DNA of 64,000 bases. Source: Paulinella micropora (taxonomy: Eukaryota; Cercozoa; Imbricatea; Euglyphida; Paulinellidae). Both the position numbers and the translations under genes were made by a program. Under the pieces are notes generated by a model. That model had not been told where the DNA came from, ran no database searches, and saw only the letters and a list, made by a program, of their open reading frames with translations. Below, piece after piece: positions 18,504 to 28,063 of the stretch. The stretch lies in the NCBI GenBank assembly GCA_019918135.1, contig WBZZ01003873.1:75001-139000 (forward strand), written 5' to 3'. Each line of letters opens with the position of its first letter. Position 1 is the stretch's first letter.

Positions 18504-21500
18504 TTCGTCGCCGGCGCCGGTGCCGGCGATGTACTGGCGCACGCTGCTGGCTAGACAGAGCCTGCCGGTCGAGAGGCTGGGGCTAAGTGCTGATTTGTAC
18601 CGGGCGTTTCGGTTTGCTTGCCTGACGCCGAGCCGCTCGCTGCTGCCGGTGGTGCGTGCTTCGCTGGATGGACGCCAGGCGCTGCTGGACTACGGGCGGG
18701 ACCTGGTGGACAACATCAACCAGACGGTGGACCTCTTGCGCTGTGGCTGGGAGGTGAAGTACCTGTGGGAGCAGGGGCGCCTGGCGGCGGGCAGCTACGC
18801 ATCTGCAGGAGAGCTACTGCTGCTGGCGGGGCAGTGCCGGGAAGACAAGCTGGCGCTGGAATACCAGCAGACTTTGTTGGCGGCGTACCGTTCCTGGAGC
18901 GCCCTGTTCTGCCGACGGGGCGGGGCCGCCGGCGGGGGGGGAGAGGGGGCGGGGGGCGGCACCCAGGCCGCAGACGCGACGCAGGTCTCGCGCAACCTGA
19001 GCGAGCTGCTCAGCCGCAAGGACGGAGAGTTCCGGAAGAACGGGCTGGGCAAACGTGTGGATCACTCGGGGCGTGGGGTGCTGATTTGCAACGCGTTGGT
19101 TCCCCTGGGCCACGTGGTGCTGGGGCTGGACCTGTTGCGGAGCCTGTATGAGCGGGTGTACGTCGGCCCGCACAACCTGGAGGCGGTGCGGGAGGCGGTG
19201 GACGGGGTGCAGCGCGCGCGCGCCGCGTTGAAGGAATGGCAAGCGAGGCTGAGAACGGCCCGGGCGTCCCCTGAGGGTGACTCGGAGGCGGCTGCTATGC
19301 TGGACCATAACCCGGACCTGGCTTATGGGGACGTGTACCCCAGCGTCGGCCTGCTCTGGAAGAAGAAGAAGAAGAAAAAGAAGCATTCGGCGTCGTTGTC
19401 TTCCCCCGCCTCCTCCTCCTGCTCCGGCTCGCGGCAGAGGGCCGGACAGCGGAGCTGGGATGTGCTGGACCCAACGCAGTATGCGCCGGGCTGTCGGCTG
19501 GAGGAACTGGACGGTTTTTACTCTGCGTGGATAGAGGAAGGCGACGTGCTGGAAATGAGCCTGGTCGAGGGCAGCAAGGTGGTAATCAACAGGCAGCCGA
19601 CGTTATCCCCGCAGAGCACGCGCCTCTTTACGGTGATGCTGCCAAAGCGAGGGATGTATTACGAGACCCCGTCCTGCCTGAGCGTGCGGCCCCGGTACGA
19701 TGAGCAACGTGTGGGGCTAGGCAACCCGGACGCCCTGCTGCCGCAGCGGCTTTGCATCACGCTGAACCCGATCGAGGAAATACCCTTTAATGGAGATAAC
19801 GACGGGGACGTGTTGACGGTGATAGCGCTGCAAGAACACCCAGACGCGTGGTCGGCGGAAGAAACCATGGGCTCGGCGCGTTTGATTACGTCGCGCGCGG
19901 CCGGGGAGAACGTGGCCAAGCTGGCACAGGACAACCTGGCGGTTCTGTCGGACGCGATACAGGCGGGAGAGCGTTTCTCCTACGAAGAGTTGCTGGAGTT
20001 ATTTGCGCTGCTTGAGAGCAAGGTGCCTCGGCCGCGCGGCAATGCGCAGCTGGGTTTGCCCGAGCAGACTGGGCGGGAGGGTTGCCATGTCTGGGACGTG
20101 CTAGCCAAGTTTCTTCCGCCCGACTTTGTGCCGCCCTGGGTGCCCGCGGGCGGCGGCGGCGCCGACGACTCGGTCTGGCGGGACCCGGCCAGGTGGCAAA
20201 AGTCGTGGCTCGGGCAGGGCTGCCTGAGCCTAGTCAAGGTCCTTTACGCGGACTATGGCAGTGAGTGGTCCGCGTTCTTTCTGGACTGCGTCAGCGTGTT
20301 TGCCTTGTGGTGTAACATGCGCACCAGCACTACCGTTAGCCTGGCCGAGCTGGAGCACCTGCCCCGGCCGGAACGCTGGGTGGGGAGGCGCTGTCCTTTG
20401 CTCGAAGGCGAGCAGGCGGGTGTCGCGACAGACCCCCCCCCAACTGCGCTACTCGCAGGGACGGCCGCCGGGCTGGGCTCTTTTTCTTGGCTGCCACGGC
20501 AGAGGACCCTACGGCGGCGGATGCTGGCGGCGGAGGCACGGGAAGATGCTTTTCGTGCCGAGTGTGAAAGCTATCTGCGGGCCCTGCAGGCCCTAGCCAG
20601 GTCTGCCCAGGAGCGGCGCTACGCCCGCGGGCTGGCGCTGGGCAACGAGCGCCAGCGCGGGCTCCGCAGCAGCGTAGCCTCGGGCGCCAAGGGCTCCGTC
20701 GATGACCTGCGCCAGCTCGAGACCCAGGCGGGGCTGCACCTGTACGAGCAAGCGCTGATCGTGCCTAGCCTGCAGGGACGGCGCAGCTGCTTCTCGCGGC
20801 CGCAGGATCCGACCGACAGCGGCTACGTGCGGGGCTCGTTCCTGGGCGGCCTGCCGGTGCGAGATTTTACGTGGCATATGGTGTCTGCGCGTGAGGTGGT
20901 AGGCCGCAACGTGCGCACCGTAGCTACCACCGGCTACTTCCAGCACACGCTCAGCTTTGCGCTGCAAGGGCTGCGCTTTCTGCCCCCGGGCCTAGTAGTG
21001 CGGGGCCAGGAGACAATCGTCGACTTTGCGGGGAGGCTCCTGGACGGGGCCACCAAGCGGCCCGTCCAGTCAGAGCTGTGCGCCTTGTGGCTAGACCCTC
21101 AACAGCCCCCCTGCGCCCGGCACCCGTACCTCCACCTCTGCCTGGCTAACGAGCCCCAGCCCCAGCCCCAGCCCTGCGCGACGTGCCGGAACCTGCTCGA
21201 GCGCACCTGGGAGCTCTTTGCGCCCGGCGACGACGACGGCGACAACGACGATGGGGGGGCAGCGGCCGCCCGGGAAGAACGTCTCCGCCTGTGCAGGGCG
21301 GGAGTGCTGTTTGAGCAGCTAGCCTGGGAAGAGTCCAAGGGACGCGCGCGGCATACCTGGCAGCCCCGTGCCCCCTTCACCCTGCCTTTGCTGGCGGAGC
21401 GAATCCGGCGAGCGCACCGGCAGCTGCCCCGCGCACGCGGCGACGGCGGCGGCGGCCCGGAGCCCTACAACGACAGGCGCGCGAGGTTCTGCGTCGAACG

Positions 21501-23487
21501 GGCGTTGCACTACATCTACCAAACCCCCGGCCAGAGCTGCTGGTCCACCGCGCAGGCCTACGTTGCCTCCGAACTCACCGCCTGGCGCGTGCGCCACGTC
21601 TACAAACTTTCGCTCACGCTCCTGGAGATCTTGCTCAAACAAATACTCCACTGTTTCCAGACCAACAGGCTGCACTTTGGTTATTCCGTGGGGGGCGTAG
21701 CGGCTTCCTCCTACGGCCACCTGGGCACTCAGCTTACGCTCAACACAAGACACACGGCCGCCAACACCATACGCGCCACGGAAGGGCACCCGCGAGTGCT
21801 GGCCCTCACAAAACTGCAGTGCAAGGCCCAGGACCTGCTGATAACGGGGCTGGTGCGAACGCCGGAGGAGGTTGCGCAATGGCGCTCCCTGGACGTGCAC
21901 GCACGCACAAGCCTGCATGTTCTCGACAGGACGAGCCTGCCGCCAGACTTTGTCCGTCTCTTTGAGCAAGGCAGCGCCATCGACCTCTGCTTGGACCTGC
22001 GAGGCTTCTCAGACTACCACGCCTTCTTGACCGCCATAGGCAGGTTATATCCGGACCTGGCTCTGTTTGCGCAGGACACAGACCTAGACTTGTGCGGGCT
22101 CGGCTTCGGCCAGGGCCTCGGCGACGGCGGCCGGGGGGGCAGTGACGGCGCCCCGCGTGAATCGCCGGCCGAACACAAGAAAAAGCGCAAGCGCAAGGAC
22201 AAGAACAAACACCAGGACTCCAAACCTCGCAAGGCCAAGCGCAGGCGCCGGGACAAGGAGGAACGCCTGTCTAACAAGGACAAGAAAAAGAGCACGAAAG
22301 AGAAGACAAAGAAGACGAAAAAGACGAAGAAGAAGAAGAAGAAGAAGAAGAAGAAAAAGAAAGAGAAGACAAACAAAAAGAAAAAGCACCTGGACAAGGA
22401 CAAGAGCAGCGGGGAGGAGAAGGAGGAAGAAGAGGCCCGGGAGCAGCGCCGGGTTAGCAGGAAGGGGCACAAGCGCCAGCGGCGCACGTCTGGGCACTCA
22501 GGGGGGGACGAGAGCGACGCTCCGCGCAAAAGACGGAAGCAAAAAGAAGCACCTCTGCCGCGCCCGGGGGACACGGCTGCGCCTGACACCCGGCGCTTGG
22601 TTTCGCGCGATGGCGCTGTGCTCGTGCTGGACCACCAGGCCTGCTGCGCCATGGGTTGGGAGGGGGGGGCCGAGGGGGTTGCACATAGGCTACGCCAGAG
22701 CCTGCCAGTGTTTGCAGTGTGCTCGGGCTGGAGCTCGCCCGCCGGCGGCTTGGCGTGGTTTTTTGTCAGGACCTGCAGCACGCTACCACCACCACCACCA
22801 CCACCACCACCACCACCACCACCGCCACCCCAGGCAGAGAACGAGGCAACGCCCCCTACACAACCCGTCCTGCCGCAAACCAGCAAACCAGCGCTCATCC
22901 CCAGAGAATGCAAAGTCAACACCTACCAGTACAATCACACGGACCTATATTGTCAGAGCATCCTCAGGGGGGCGCTGGCTACTGTGTGTTACGAAACCAA
23001 CGTTAGCGGCGTGGAATTCGACCCGACGTCTGCCAGGCTATCCTTGCGCCTCAAACCAGGCCAGTGCTCGCTGGCGCAGGTTAGGCGTTTGCTGGCTCGG
23101 CCAGAGTGGGTCCCCGAATCGATTGAGATCTCGGACCCCTCGCTGGCCTGCCAAGTGCTGGGGATAGAAGCTTGCGCGGCAGCGCTTCGTTACGAGCTGT
23201 CAAAGGCGCTGGCCGGCCTGGGAGAACTCGATTACCTACACACCGAACTGTTGGCCCGTACCATGACAGTGCGGGGGCTGCCCTTGCCTATCAACCGCGG
23301 CGGTTACGCGCTCCTGGAAAAAGACCCCTTTGAGCGCGCCCTCTTTGAAAGAAACGGGCAGGTTTGGATTCACGATACCATCGGCGCCACCTCGCAGCCT
23401 TCTTCCATGTACTGGAGCTTTCTAAGCGGGCAAGTGCCTCGGGTAGGTGACTCATACTATCAGGTGCAAGAGGCGCAAAGAGGGTAA
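17002..23487 (+). CDS. RPB1: DNA-directed RNA polymerase largest subunit (RPB1-like)
   Basis: The 2161-residue protein starts at ATG 17002 (upstream in-frame codons lack an ATG). N-terminal zinc site: CNLCDGNLLRCPGH (75-88), matching the Pol II C-x2-C-x6-C-x-G-H-x-G-H region, then CKHC (115-118). Catalytic core: VVINRQPTLS (860-869) and FNGDNDGD (929-936), equivalent to NADFDGD, with all three Mg-binding aspartates kept (D932, D934, D936). The funnel/bridge-helix region is SGYVRGSFLGGLPVRDFTWH with ATTGYFQHTL. The trigger-loop region is GTQLTLNTRHTA (about 1575). The C-terminal clamp-like part is LLARTMTVRGLPLPINRGG (about 2082-2100). Unusual insertions: poly-Ser at about 490-503, a Lys tract near 787-794, a ~95-residue Lys/Arg/Glu block (about 1720-1816) and poly-Pro (about 1928-1943). 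No heptad CTD is seen. It is longer than most viral RPB1 proteins because of these insertions. It would transcribe viral genes together with other subunits not in this window. Confidence 0.93.
18472..18511 (+). repeat. (TCG)n poly-Ser microsatellite within RPB1
   Basis: A near-perfect GTC/TCG trinucleotide run encodes about 14 serines in a linker. It is probably length-variable, and the reading frame is kept. Confidence 0.85.
22160..22832 (+). repeat. Lys-rich (AAG)n and poly-Pro (CCA)n tracts within RPB1
   Basis: From 22170 to 22450 the gene encodes a Lys/Arg-dominated block built on AAG/AAA repeats (runs of 10 or more Lys near 22320-22360). After a ~300-bp segment of poor RPB1 character comes a CCACCACC run (22787-22826) encoding about 16 prolines. 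This block lies between the trigger-loop region and the C-terminal clamp-like region, where cellular enzymes carry conserved jaw/cleft sequence. Confidence 0.8.
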
Positions 23488-23711
23488 GAGGGGGGGATAA
23501 GCCCAAGCAAGTGAGTACAGGTGAGCTTTCTTCTTTTTCTCTGCGCCGCCCCCCCCCCCGCTCCCCACCCATCTCCCCCGCCGCCCCTTTCTTTTCTCTT
23601 CCTTCCCTTTCCCTCCCCTCTTTCCCCCCCTCCTTTCGTCTCCTTGTCCTGTAGCTACTCCCTTAGGTTCTCTCGTAGATTTTTTTTGGAGTAAAATTTC
23701 TTTCTCATTAA
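23488..23711. other. Polypyrimidine spacer
   Basis: Between the polymerase gene and the next ORF lies a long C/T tract (23525-23640), followed by TTTTTTTTGGAGTAAAATTTC and the ATG. No gene. The A/T-rich last 30 bp may be the promoter. Confidence 0.45.
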
Positions 23712-24575
23712 ATGAACAAGCAACAAACTAGTGCAGGGGCCTCTTCGTATCCCCCGGAGGTTAAGCAGGTGTTGGATTGTTACCGCCTCCTGCGCCCTCG
23801 CCAATGTTTGTACATTCAAGGAGGCTTTTTAGGCCTGGCCCAGTACGCGGACAAAACGCCGGAGGAGTCGGCTCAATTGCAACAGAGCCTGAGCGCGCGG
23901 CTCATTGAGAACCCTCTCTCGATTCTACCCGTGATATCGGCCCAGACTGAATCGCGCAACCTGCGGGTAGCGGGGCTGGACAAATTCTCGTGTTCGCAAG
24001 GCAGGCATTGTTGGGGGCTCTCCGACCGGGTCCCTCCGCGTCCGCCCGGAGCACCGCGCGGCCCGTTGCTCATGCGCTTCAACGACGCGGAGCTGTGGCT
24101 TTACGATCGCTACGAGGCCTTTTGCCATCGACAGAAAAACAGCCAACAGTTGTCCTCCAAGCCCAAAGGCGACTCGATCAAAAACTTTGTGACCGAGTTA
24201 ACGCAAAGCTTGAACAGGCTTAACTGCGATTTCACGGCCGAGGCGCTGCACAGCTGCTGCCAACTCTTGCTCGGTAGCACAAACCCCCGTCTTTGCGTAC
24301 TGTGTTACCGCCAGGCCTCGTGCGCCTGGATCGAGATGTGCGCTAAGGGGAGGGTTTCTTTGGACAAAGAGGTTTTTTTGCAGCAGTACGTGGCTGAAGC
24401 AGGAGCCTACCTGCCACGGAACATGAGACAGATCCCGGCAAAGCCGTGGACTGGGTTTGTGGGGGCGCTGGTGGAGCCTTGCCTTGGCACGGAAACTCTG
24501 AGCTGGAGGCTGGAAGTACAAGACGGCATTGCCTACACTTTCTTAGACCAGAGGAAGCTTTTGCGTCGAGGCTAA
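23712..24575 (+). CDS. Orphan protein, 287 residues
   Basis: It starts at ATG 23712 (MNKQQTSAGASSYPPEV). It has a CVLCYR segment with nearby Cys residues (SCCQLLL ... LCVLCYRQASC, about 178-207) that could bind zinc, a hydrophobic but charged helical N-terminal half, and an aromatic motif FNDAELWLYDRYEAF (about 123-137). No membrane segment. It follows the polymerase subunit in the same direction, separated by a polypyrimidine tract. The Cys/Tyr motif suggests a viral structural or transcription-related protein, but I do not recognise the family. Confidence 0.65.
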   Translation: MNKQQTSAGASSYPPEVKQVLDCYRLLRPRQCLYIQGGFLGLAQYADKTPEESAQLQQSLSARLIENPLSILPVISAQTESRNLRVAGLDKFSCSQGRHCWGLSDRVPPRPPGAPRGPLLMRFNDAELWLYDRYEAFCHRQKNSQQLSSKPKGDSIKNFVTELTQSLNRLNCDFTAEALHSCCQLLLGSTNPRLCVLCYRQASCAWIEMCAKGRVSLDKEVFLQQYVAEAGAYLPRNMRQIPAKPWTGFVGALVEPCLGTETLSWRLEVQDGIAYTFLDQRKLLRRG

Positions 24576-24815
24576 ACCAAGCGACGCAGGAGGAGGGAGG
24601 GAGGGAGGTGGGAGAGGGGGAGGTGGAGGGGGAGGGGGAGAGGGGGACGCGCGCAGGGCGAGAAGGATGAAGGTGGGGGGGGGGGGGGGGAATGGGAGGG
24701 GACGGAGCAACACACATCAATTTAGGTCAAAATTTCTTCTTGATTTTATTTTTCTTTTTTTATTGTTTATTATCACTAGCCGGTAGTACGCGGGAAAAAA
24801 AAGAAGGCGGGGGCC
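24576..24815. other. Purine-rich spacer
   Basis: A G/A-rich tract (24587-24710, with a G run of about 15 near 24675) is followed by an A/T-rich stretch (24735-24805, TTTATTTTTCTTTTTTTATT) that probably carries the gene-end signal and the promoter of the next gene. Confidence 0.45.
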
Positions 24816-25361
24816 ATGCTGGGTAAGGCATGGGATCGCTACAAACGTGCGGAAATTACTAGAGCCCTGGCACAAGCCACCTTGCGACCGGTTGAGCTAA
24901 GCTCACTAGCAGACCTGCCGCAGGCAGCCGCGTTTGTACTGGAAGGGGTGCAGAGTCCGCTACTGCCCCAGGCCCTGATGCAGTCCCTGGACTTTTGCCC
25001 GTCGCTCAAGATCTCGCACGTGCAGGTGCTCTCCAAGCCCCTAAATCAGTTAGGTAACTTAGAATTGCAACAGCGGCTATCCCAAGTATCTCTGTCGTGG
25101 CCGCGCGCCAAGCTAGACAAGCTAGAGACGATCCCGCTGAACGAGGCTTTTCCTAGCATGCTAGGAGCAGACAACTCGGTCCGGTTTGAATTACAGTACC
25201 ATAACAGCCGAGCCACGCGCTCGCCCGCGCCGAACCTACCTGGGCTGCGCGAGTTTCTCAGGAGCAGACAGAGAGAAACGTGCAGGCTGGCCAGGGCCAG
25301 CCTGGCCCAAGAGGAGGGCAAGGCCCTGGCACGACTCCGCCAACAGGACCTTGCTTGTTGA
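24816..25361 (+). CDS. Orphan protein, 181 residues; 3' end overlaps opposite gene
   Basis: ATG 24816 (MLGKAWDRYKRAEIT). It is a soluble, helical, Leu/Gln-rich protein (LGNLELQQRLSQVSLSWPR) with a basic C-terminal helix (LREFLRSRQRETCRLARAS). No known domain. Its last 104 bp overlap the 3' end of the minus-strand solute-binding-like gene, and the truncated third repeat of that gene stops being recognisable just at this ORF's stop. The join between the two may therefore be a recombination scar. Codon use resembles that of the genes to its left. Confidence 0.55.
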   Translation: MLGKAWDRYKRAEITRALAQATLRPVELSSLADLPQAAAFVLEGVQSPLLPQALMQSLDFCPSLKISHVQVLSKPLNQLGNLELQQRLSQVSLSWPRAKLDKLETIPLNEAFPSMLGADNSVRFELQYHNSRATRSPAPNLPGLREFLRSRQRETCRLARASLAQEEGKALARLRQQDLAC

Positions 25362-27852
25362 TGGCGTCCTGGAACGTAGGACCCCACTGCTGCTGCAAGG
25401 CCGCGTTGCCCACCATCCCAATGCGCAGTGTGGCGTCGCGGAACAGCCCGCACTCTGCCAATGGCTCGTAGGTGGCCAGCTCGGTCAGCAGCATGCAGAA
25501 CGTGCTGCCCAGCGAGCCGGTAGTGAGCCCCGCGGGGCACGGCTGACACTCGGTACTCCCGGCCTGTTCGTTAAACGTGCCCGCTGGGCACGGCAGGCAG
25601 GCTCGCCCGTCCACGTTGTACGTGCCGCTAGCGCACTGCACACACACCGCCACCTCCCCGCACATAGTGGCCTGCCTCATCGACCCCGGCATGCACACCC
25701 CCGCAATACTCATCAAGCCCAGCTGGTACCAAACCTCGGCCTCGGCGACCAGCTCGCGGGGCGCCACAAACCCCGCGTGCCCCCCAAACCCCGCCGCTTC
25801 GCTGTTGCTCTGCATAGCTAGCAGAGGCGTCGTCACTGCCAGCCTGATCTCGTCGGCCACGTGCGGCAGAGCCACCAGCGTGCCCTCTGTGTACAGCGGC
25901 GTGCTTGCTCTGAGCTCGAAGCCCGGGAGTGCTTGTTCGTGTAGCACGGCCACTGCATGTGCGTTAAGACGCCCCTGTTCTACCAGCGCCTCCAGCGTCG
26001 AAGAGCGCGCCAGGGCCACGTCGCAGGCTGCACCCGCCGCTGCCGGGTCCGACAGGCCCCACAGGCCCAGCACTGCCTCCTCGTGCCGCCCGCTCGTCAA
26101 GTACGTGCGCTCGGGCGGAAAGGCTTGCCCTAGCTCGACTCCGTACTGATAAAACTCAAAGCCTTGTGCTAAATAGCCCTCAAAGGAGGTGTAGCTCGGC
26201 GCACACAACGTGAGCTGGTGCAGGGCCGCGCTGCGGGCCAGCTCGGCCAACGTGCTCACGTTGGTCCGCGTGTCGTCGCTTCGGCACAGGATTACTCCAC
26301 CCGACTTGGTGTACGTCCGCCCACCAGGGTACCGGCGCACGACCGAGGCGACCGGCCTGGCACCCGACAAGTGGTAGGCTAGGTACGGGACGTAACCACC
26401 GGGCAGAAAAACAAAGTCCAGCACCCCCGGGGCGGGCTGCCCCCATATGGCCAGCTCCAGTAGTCGGTCATCGCTAGCCAGCACCTCGAGGCGCGCGGCG
26501 CAGCCAAAACGGTTCAGGTGCTCGTTCAAGGCGTCTTCGAACGTGGGCAGCCACTCCGCGCGCGTGCGCGCTTCGTTCACAGCCCCTGCGGCCATCACAA
26601 TCGTCACTGTGCCGTTGGGAAAGAGCCGGCAAGCTTCGATGGGTTCGTAGCTGGCCAGGCTGGCAAGCGGCAGGCAGGCCGCGCTACCCTCGGAGGCTGT
26701 CCCCGTTCCCGCCGCGCACGGCTGGCACGCCGTTGCCCCCGCAGAGGCCCAAGTCCCCGGCGGACAAAGCTGGCAGCTCCTGCCGTCCAAGCTGTACTGG
26801 CCGGGCAGGCAGGCCACACAGCCCGGCAGATCGCCGTGCACCCCCGGCTGCCGTTCCATACCGGGCGCGCACACTCCTCCCCCGGGCAAGAGATCCAACT
26901 GGTACCAGACTTCCTCCTCCAGGGCAAAGGAAAGCGCCTCCGCGCCGCAGAAGCCTCCGTGGCCGCCCGCCACGGCCGCGGGGTCATCTGCCTGGATAGT
27001 GGTCAGGACCGCCCGGACCTCCTGCCAGACCTCTCGTGGCACGTGAGGCAGCGCTAGTACGGTCCACTCGTGGTACTGCAACGGGGTAGATAACCACAAA
27101 CCCACCGCCGCCTGCGAATCCGCAAACTCGTCGTTCAGGTTGTAGGCCCAACCAGGCTGCTGCAGACCGTCCACAGTCTGGTTGAAATCATGCAGGGTGC
27201 CCGCACGAGCAAACGCCACATCGCATGTGCCGTCTACTAGCCCTTGCAACGCGAGGCGGTGCTGCTGTGTGAAAAGGACGCGGTCTCCAAAGACACTCTC
27301 CACGTCAAGCCCCCGCCGCCAAAGCTCATAGCGCTGAACTAAGTAGCCGTCAAACGACGCCGCGCTCACGGCGCACAACGTGAGGTCACTGGCCGCCCCC
27401 AGCGCCGCTAGCTCCGTCAGCCGTGGATAGCGAGAGGCCCGCCGCAGCATTAGACCCCCTACTTTGTTCAGCAGCTGCTGCTCACCGTACCGTCGGTACA
27501 AGGTCGCGATCGGCACTGCGCTGCGTCTGCGCTGCCAGTATGCCGCCTCTCCACCCCCAGCAAACACAAGGTCTAAACCCGCCTCTCCACGGGCTAGTGC
27601 GTCCGCCAACTCAGCCTCACTCGCCCACACTTCCAGCCGGAAAAAACAACCGAGCCTGTTCAGGTATTTGTTCAGTGTAGTTTCAAAAGTCGGCGCCCAG
27701 CTCGTCCTGGTCTGCTCGTAGTCGCCATCCAACGCAACCATGGCCACGTTCAGAGTGCCGCGTGCCTCGCACGCGGCAAGACGATCATACCCGGCCAACG
27801 ACACAGCAGCTAGGCAGGCCCACAGCCCTGCCGAGATCCACCGTACTACCAT
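25258..27852 (-). CDS. Secreted tandem PhnD-like solute-binding / Cys-rich protein
   Basis: The 864-residue protein starts at ATG 27850-27852, with a signal peptide (VRWISAGLWACLAAVSLA). It contains two full units, each a ~310-residue periplasmic-binding-protein-like domain of the PhnD (phosphonate/phosphite-binding) type followed by a ~70-residue Cys-rich GCC2/TNFR-like module. Unit 1 (about 20-395) has TFETTLNKYLNRLGC, LDLVFAGGG, ASFDGYLVQ and CDVAFARAGTL, then CVACLPGQYSLDGRSCQLC. Unit 2 (about 396-810) has the matching TFEDALNEHLNRFGC, LDFVFLPGG, TSFEGYLAQ and CDVALARSSTL, then CVQCASGTYNVDGRACLPC. A third unit begins (YEPLAECGLF ... TFQDAINKQ) but is lost after about 35 residues, where the overlapping plus-strand gene ends. 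The final ~30 residues are Gly/Pro-rich and out of family. It is probably a surface or secreted receptor-like protein. Ligand binding is inferred, not shown. Confidence 0.75.
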   Translation of the reverse strand: MVVRWISAGLWACLAAVSLAGYDRLAACEARGTLNVAMVALDGDYEQTRTSWAPTFETTLNKYLNRLGCFFRLEVWASEAELADALARGEAGLDLVFAGGGEAAYWQRRRSAVPIATLYRRYGEQQLLNKVGGLMLRRASRYPRLTELAALGAASDLTLCAVSAASFDGYLVQRYELWRRGLDVESVFGDRVLFTQQHRLALQGLVDGTCDVAFARAGTLHDFNQTVDGLQQPGWAYNLNDEFADSQAAVGLWLSTPLQYHEWTVLALPHVPREVWQEVRAVLTTIQADDPAAVAGGHGGFCGAEALSFALEEEVWYQLDLLPGGGVCAPGMERQPGVHGDLPGCVACLPGQYSLDGRSCQLCPPGTWASAGATACQPCAAGTGTASEGSAACLPLASLASYEPIEACRLFPNGTVTIVMAAGAVNEARTRAEWLPTFEDALNEHLNRFGCAARLEVLASDDRLLELAIWGQPAPGVLDFVFLPGGYVPYLAYHLSGARPVASVVRRYPGGRTYTKSGGVILCRSDDTRTNVSTLAELARSAALHQLTLCAPSYTSFEGYLAQGFEFYQYGVELGQAFPPERTYLTSGRHEEAVLGLWGLSDPAAAGAACDVALARSSTLEALVEQGRLNAHAVAVLHEQALPGFELRASTPLYTEGTLVALPHVADEIRLAVTTPLLAMQSNSEAAGFGGHAGFVAPRELVAEAEVWYQLGLMSIAGVCMPGSMRQATMCGEVAVCVQCASGTYNVDGRACLPCPAGTFNEQAGSTECQPCPAGLTTGSLGSTFCMLLTELATYEPLAECGLFRDATLRIGMVGNAALQQQWGPTFQDAINKQGPVGGVVPGPCPPLGPGWPWPACTFLSVCS

Positions 27853-28063
27853 TTTTTTGGGGGGGGGGGGAGGTACGTCAAAAGTTGGGTTTTCTTTTTA
27901 TTTAACTTAAAAGGGACGTTGATGTTCTCTGTCTCTCTCTGTCTCTCTCTCTCTCCCTTTCCTCTTCTCCCTCCCCTCCCCCCCCTCTCCCTCTCTCTTC
28001 CCCTCAGCCTCCTCTCTCACACCCCCCCCCCCTGCCCCCCCCTCTCTCTCTCTCTTCATTTTC
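27853..28063. other. Low-complexity spacer
   Basis: It holds a G run of 12 at the 5' end of the minus-strand gene, a (TCTCTG)n/(TC)n tract (27930-27960), and C runs (27960-28045). A TTTATTTAACTTAAAAGG segment (27897-27914) is the likely promoter region for the PhnD-like gene. No gene seen. Confidence 0.45.

Noticed and set aside
22014-22922. A 302-codon minus-strand frame with Phe-, Leu- and Gly-runs
   Set aside because: It is the antisense of the Lys-rich and Pro-rich inserts of the polymerase gene; pure low complexity.
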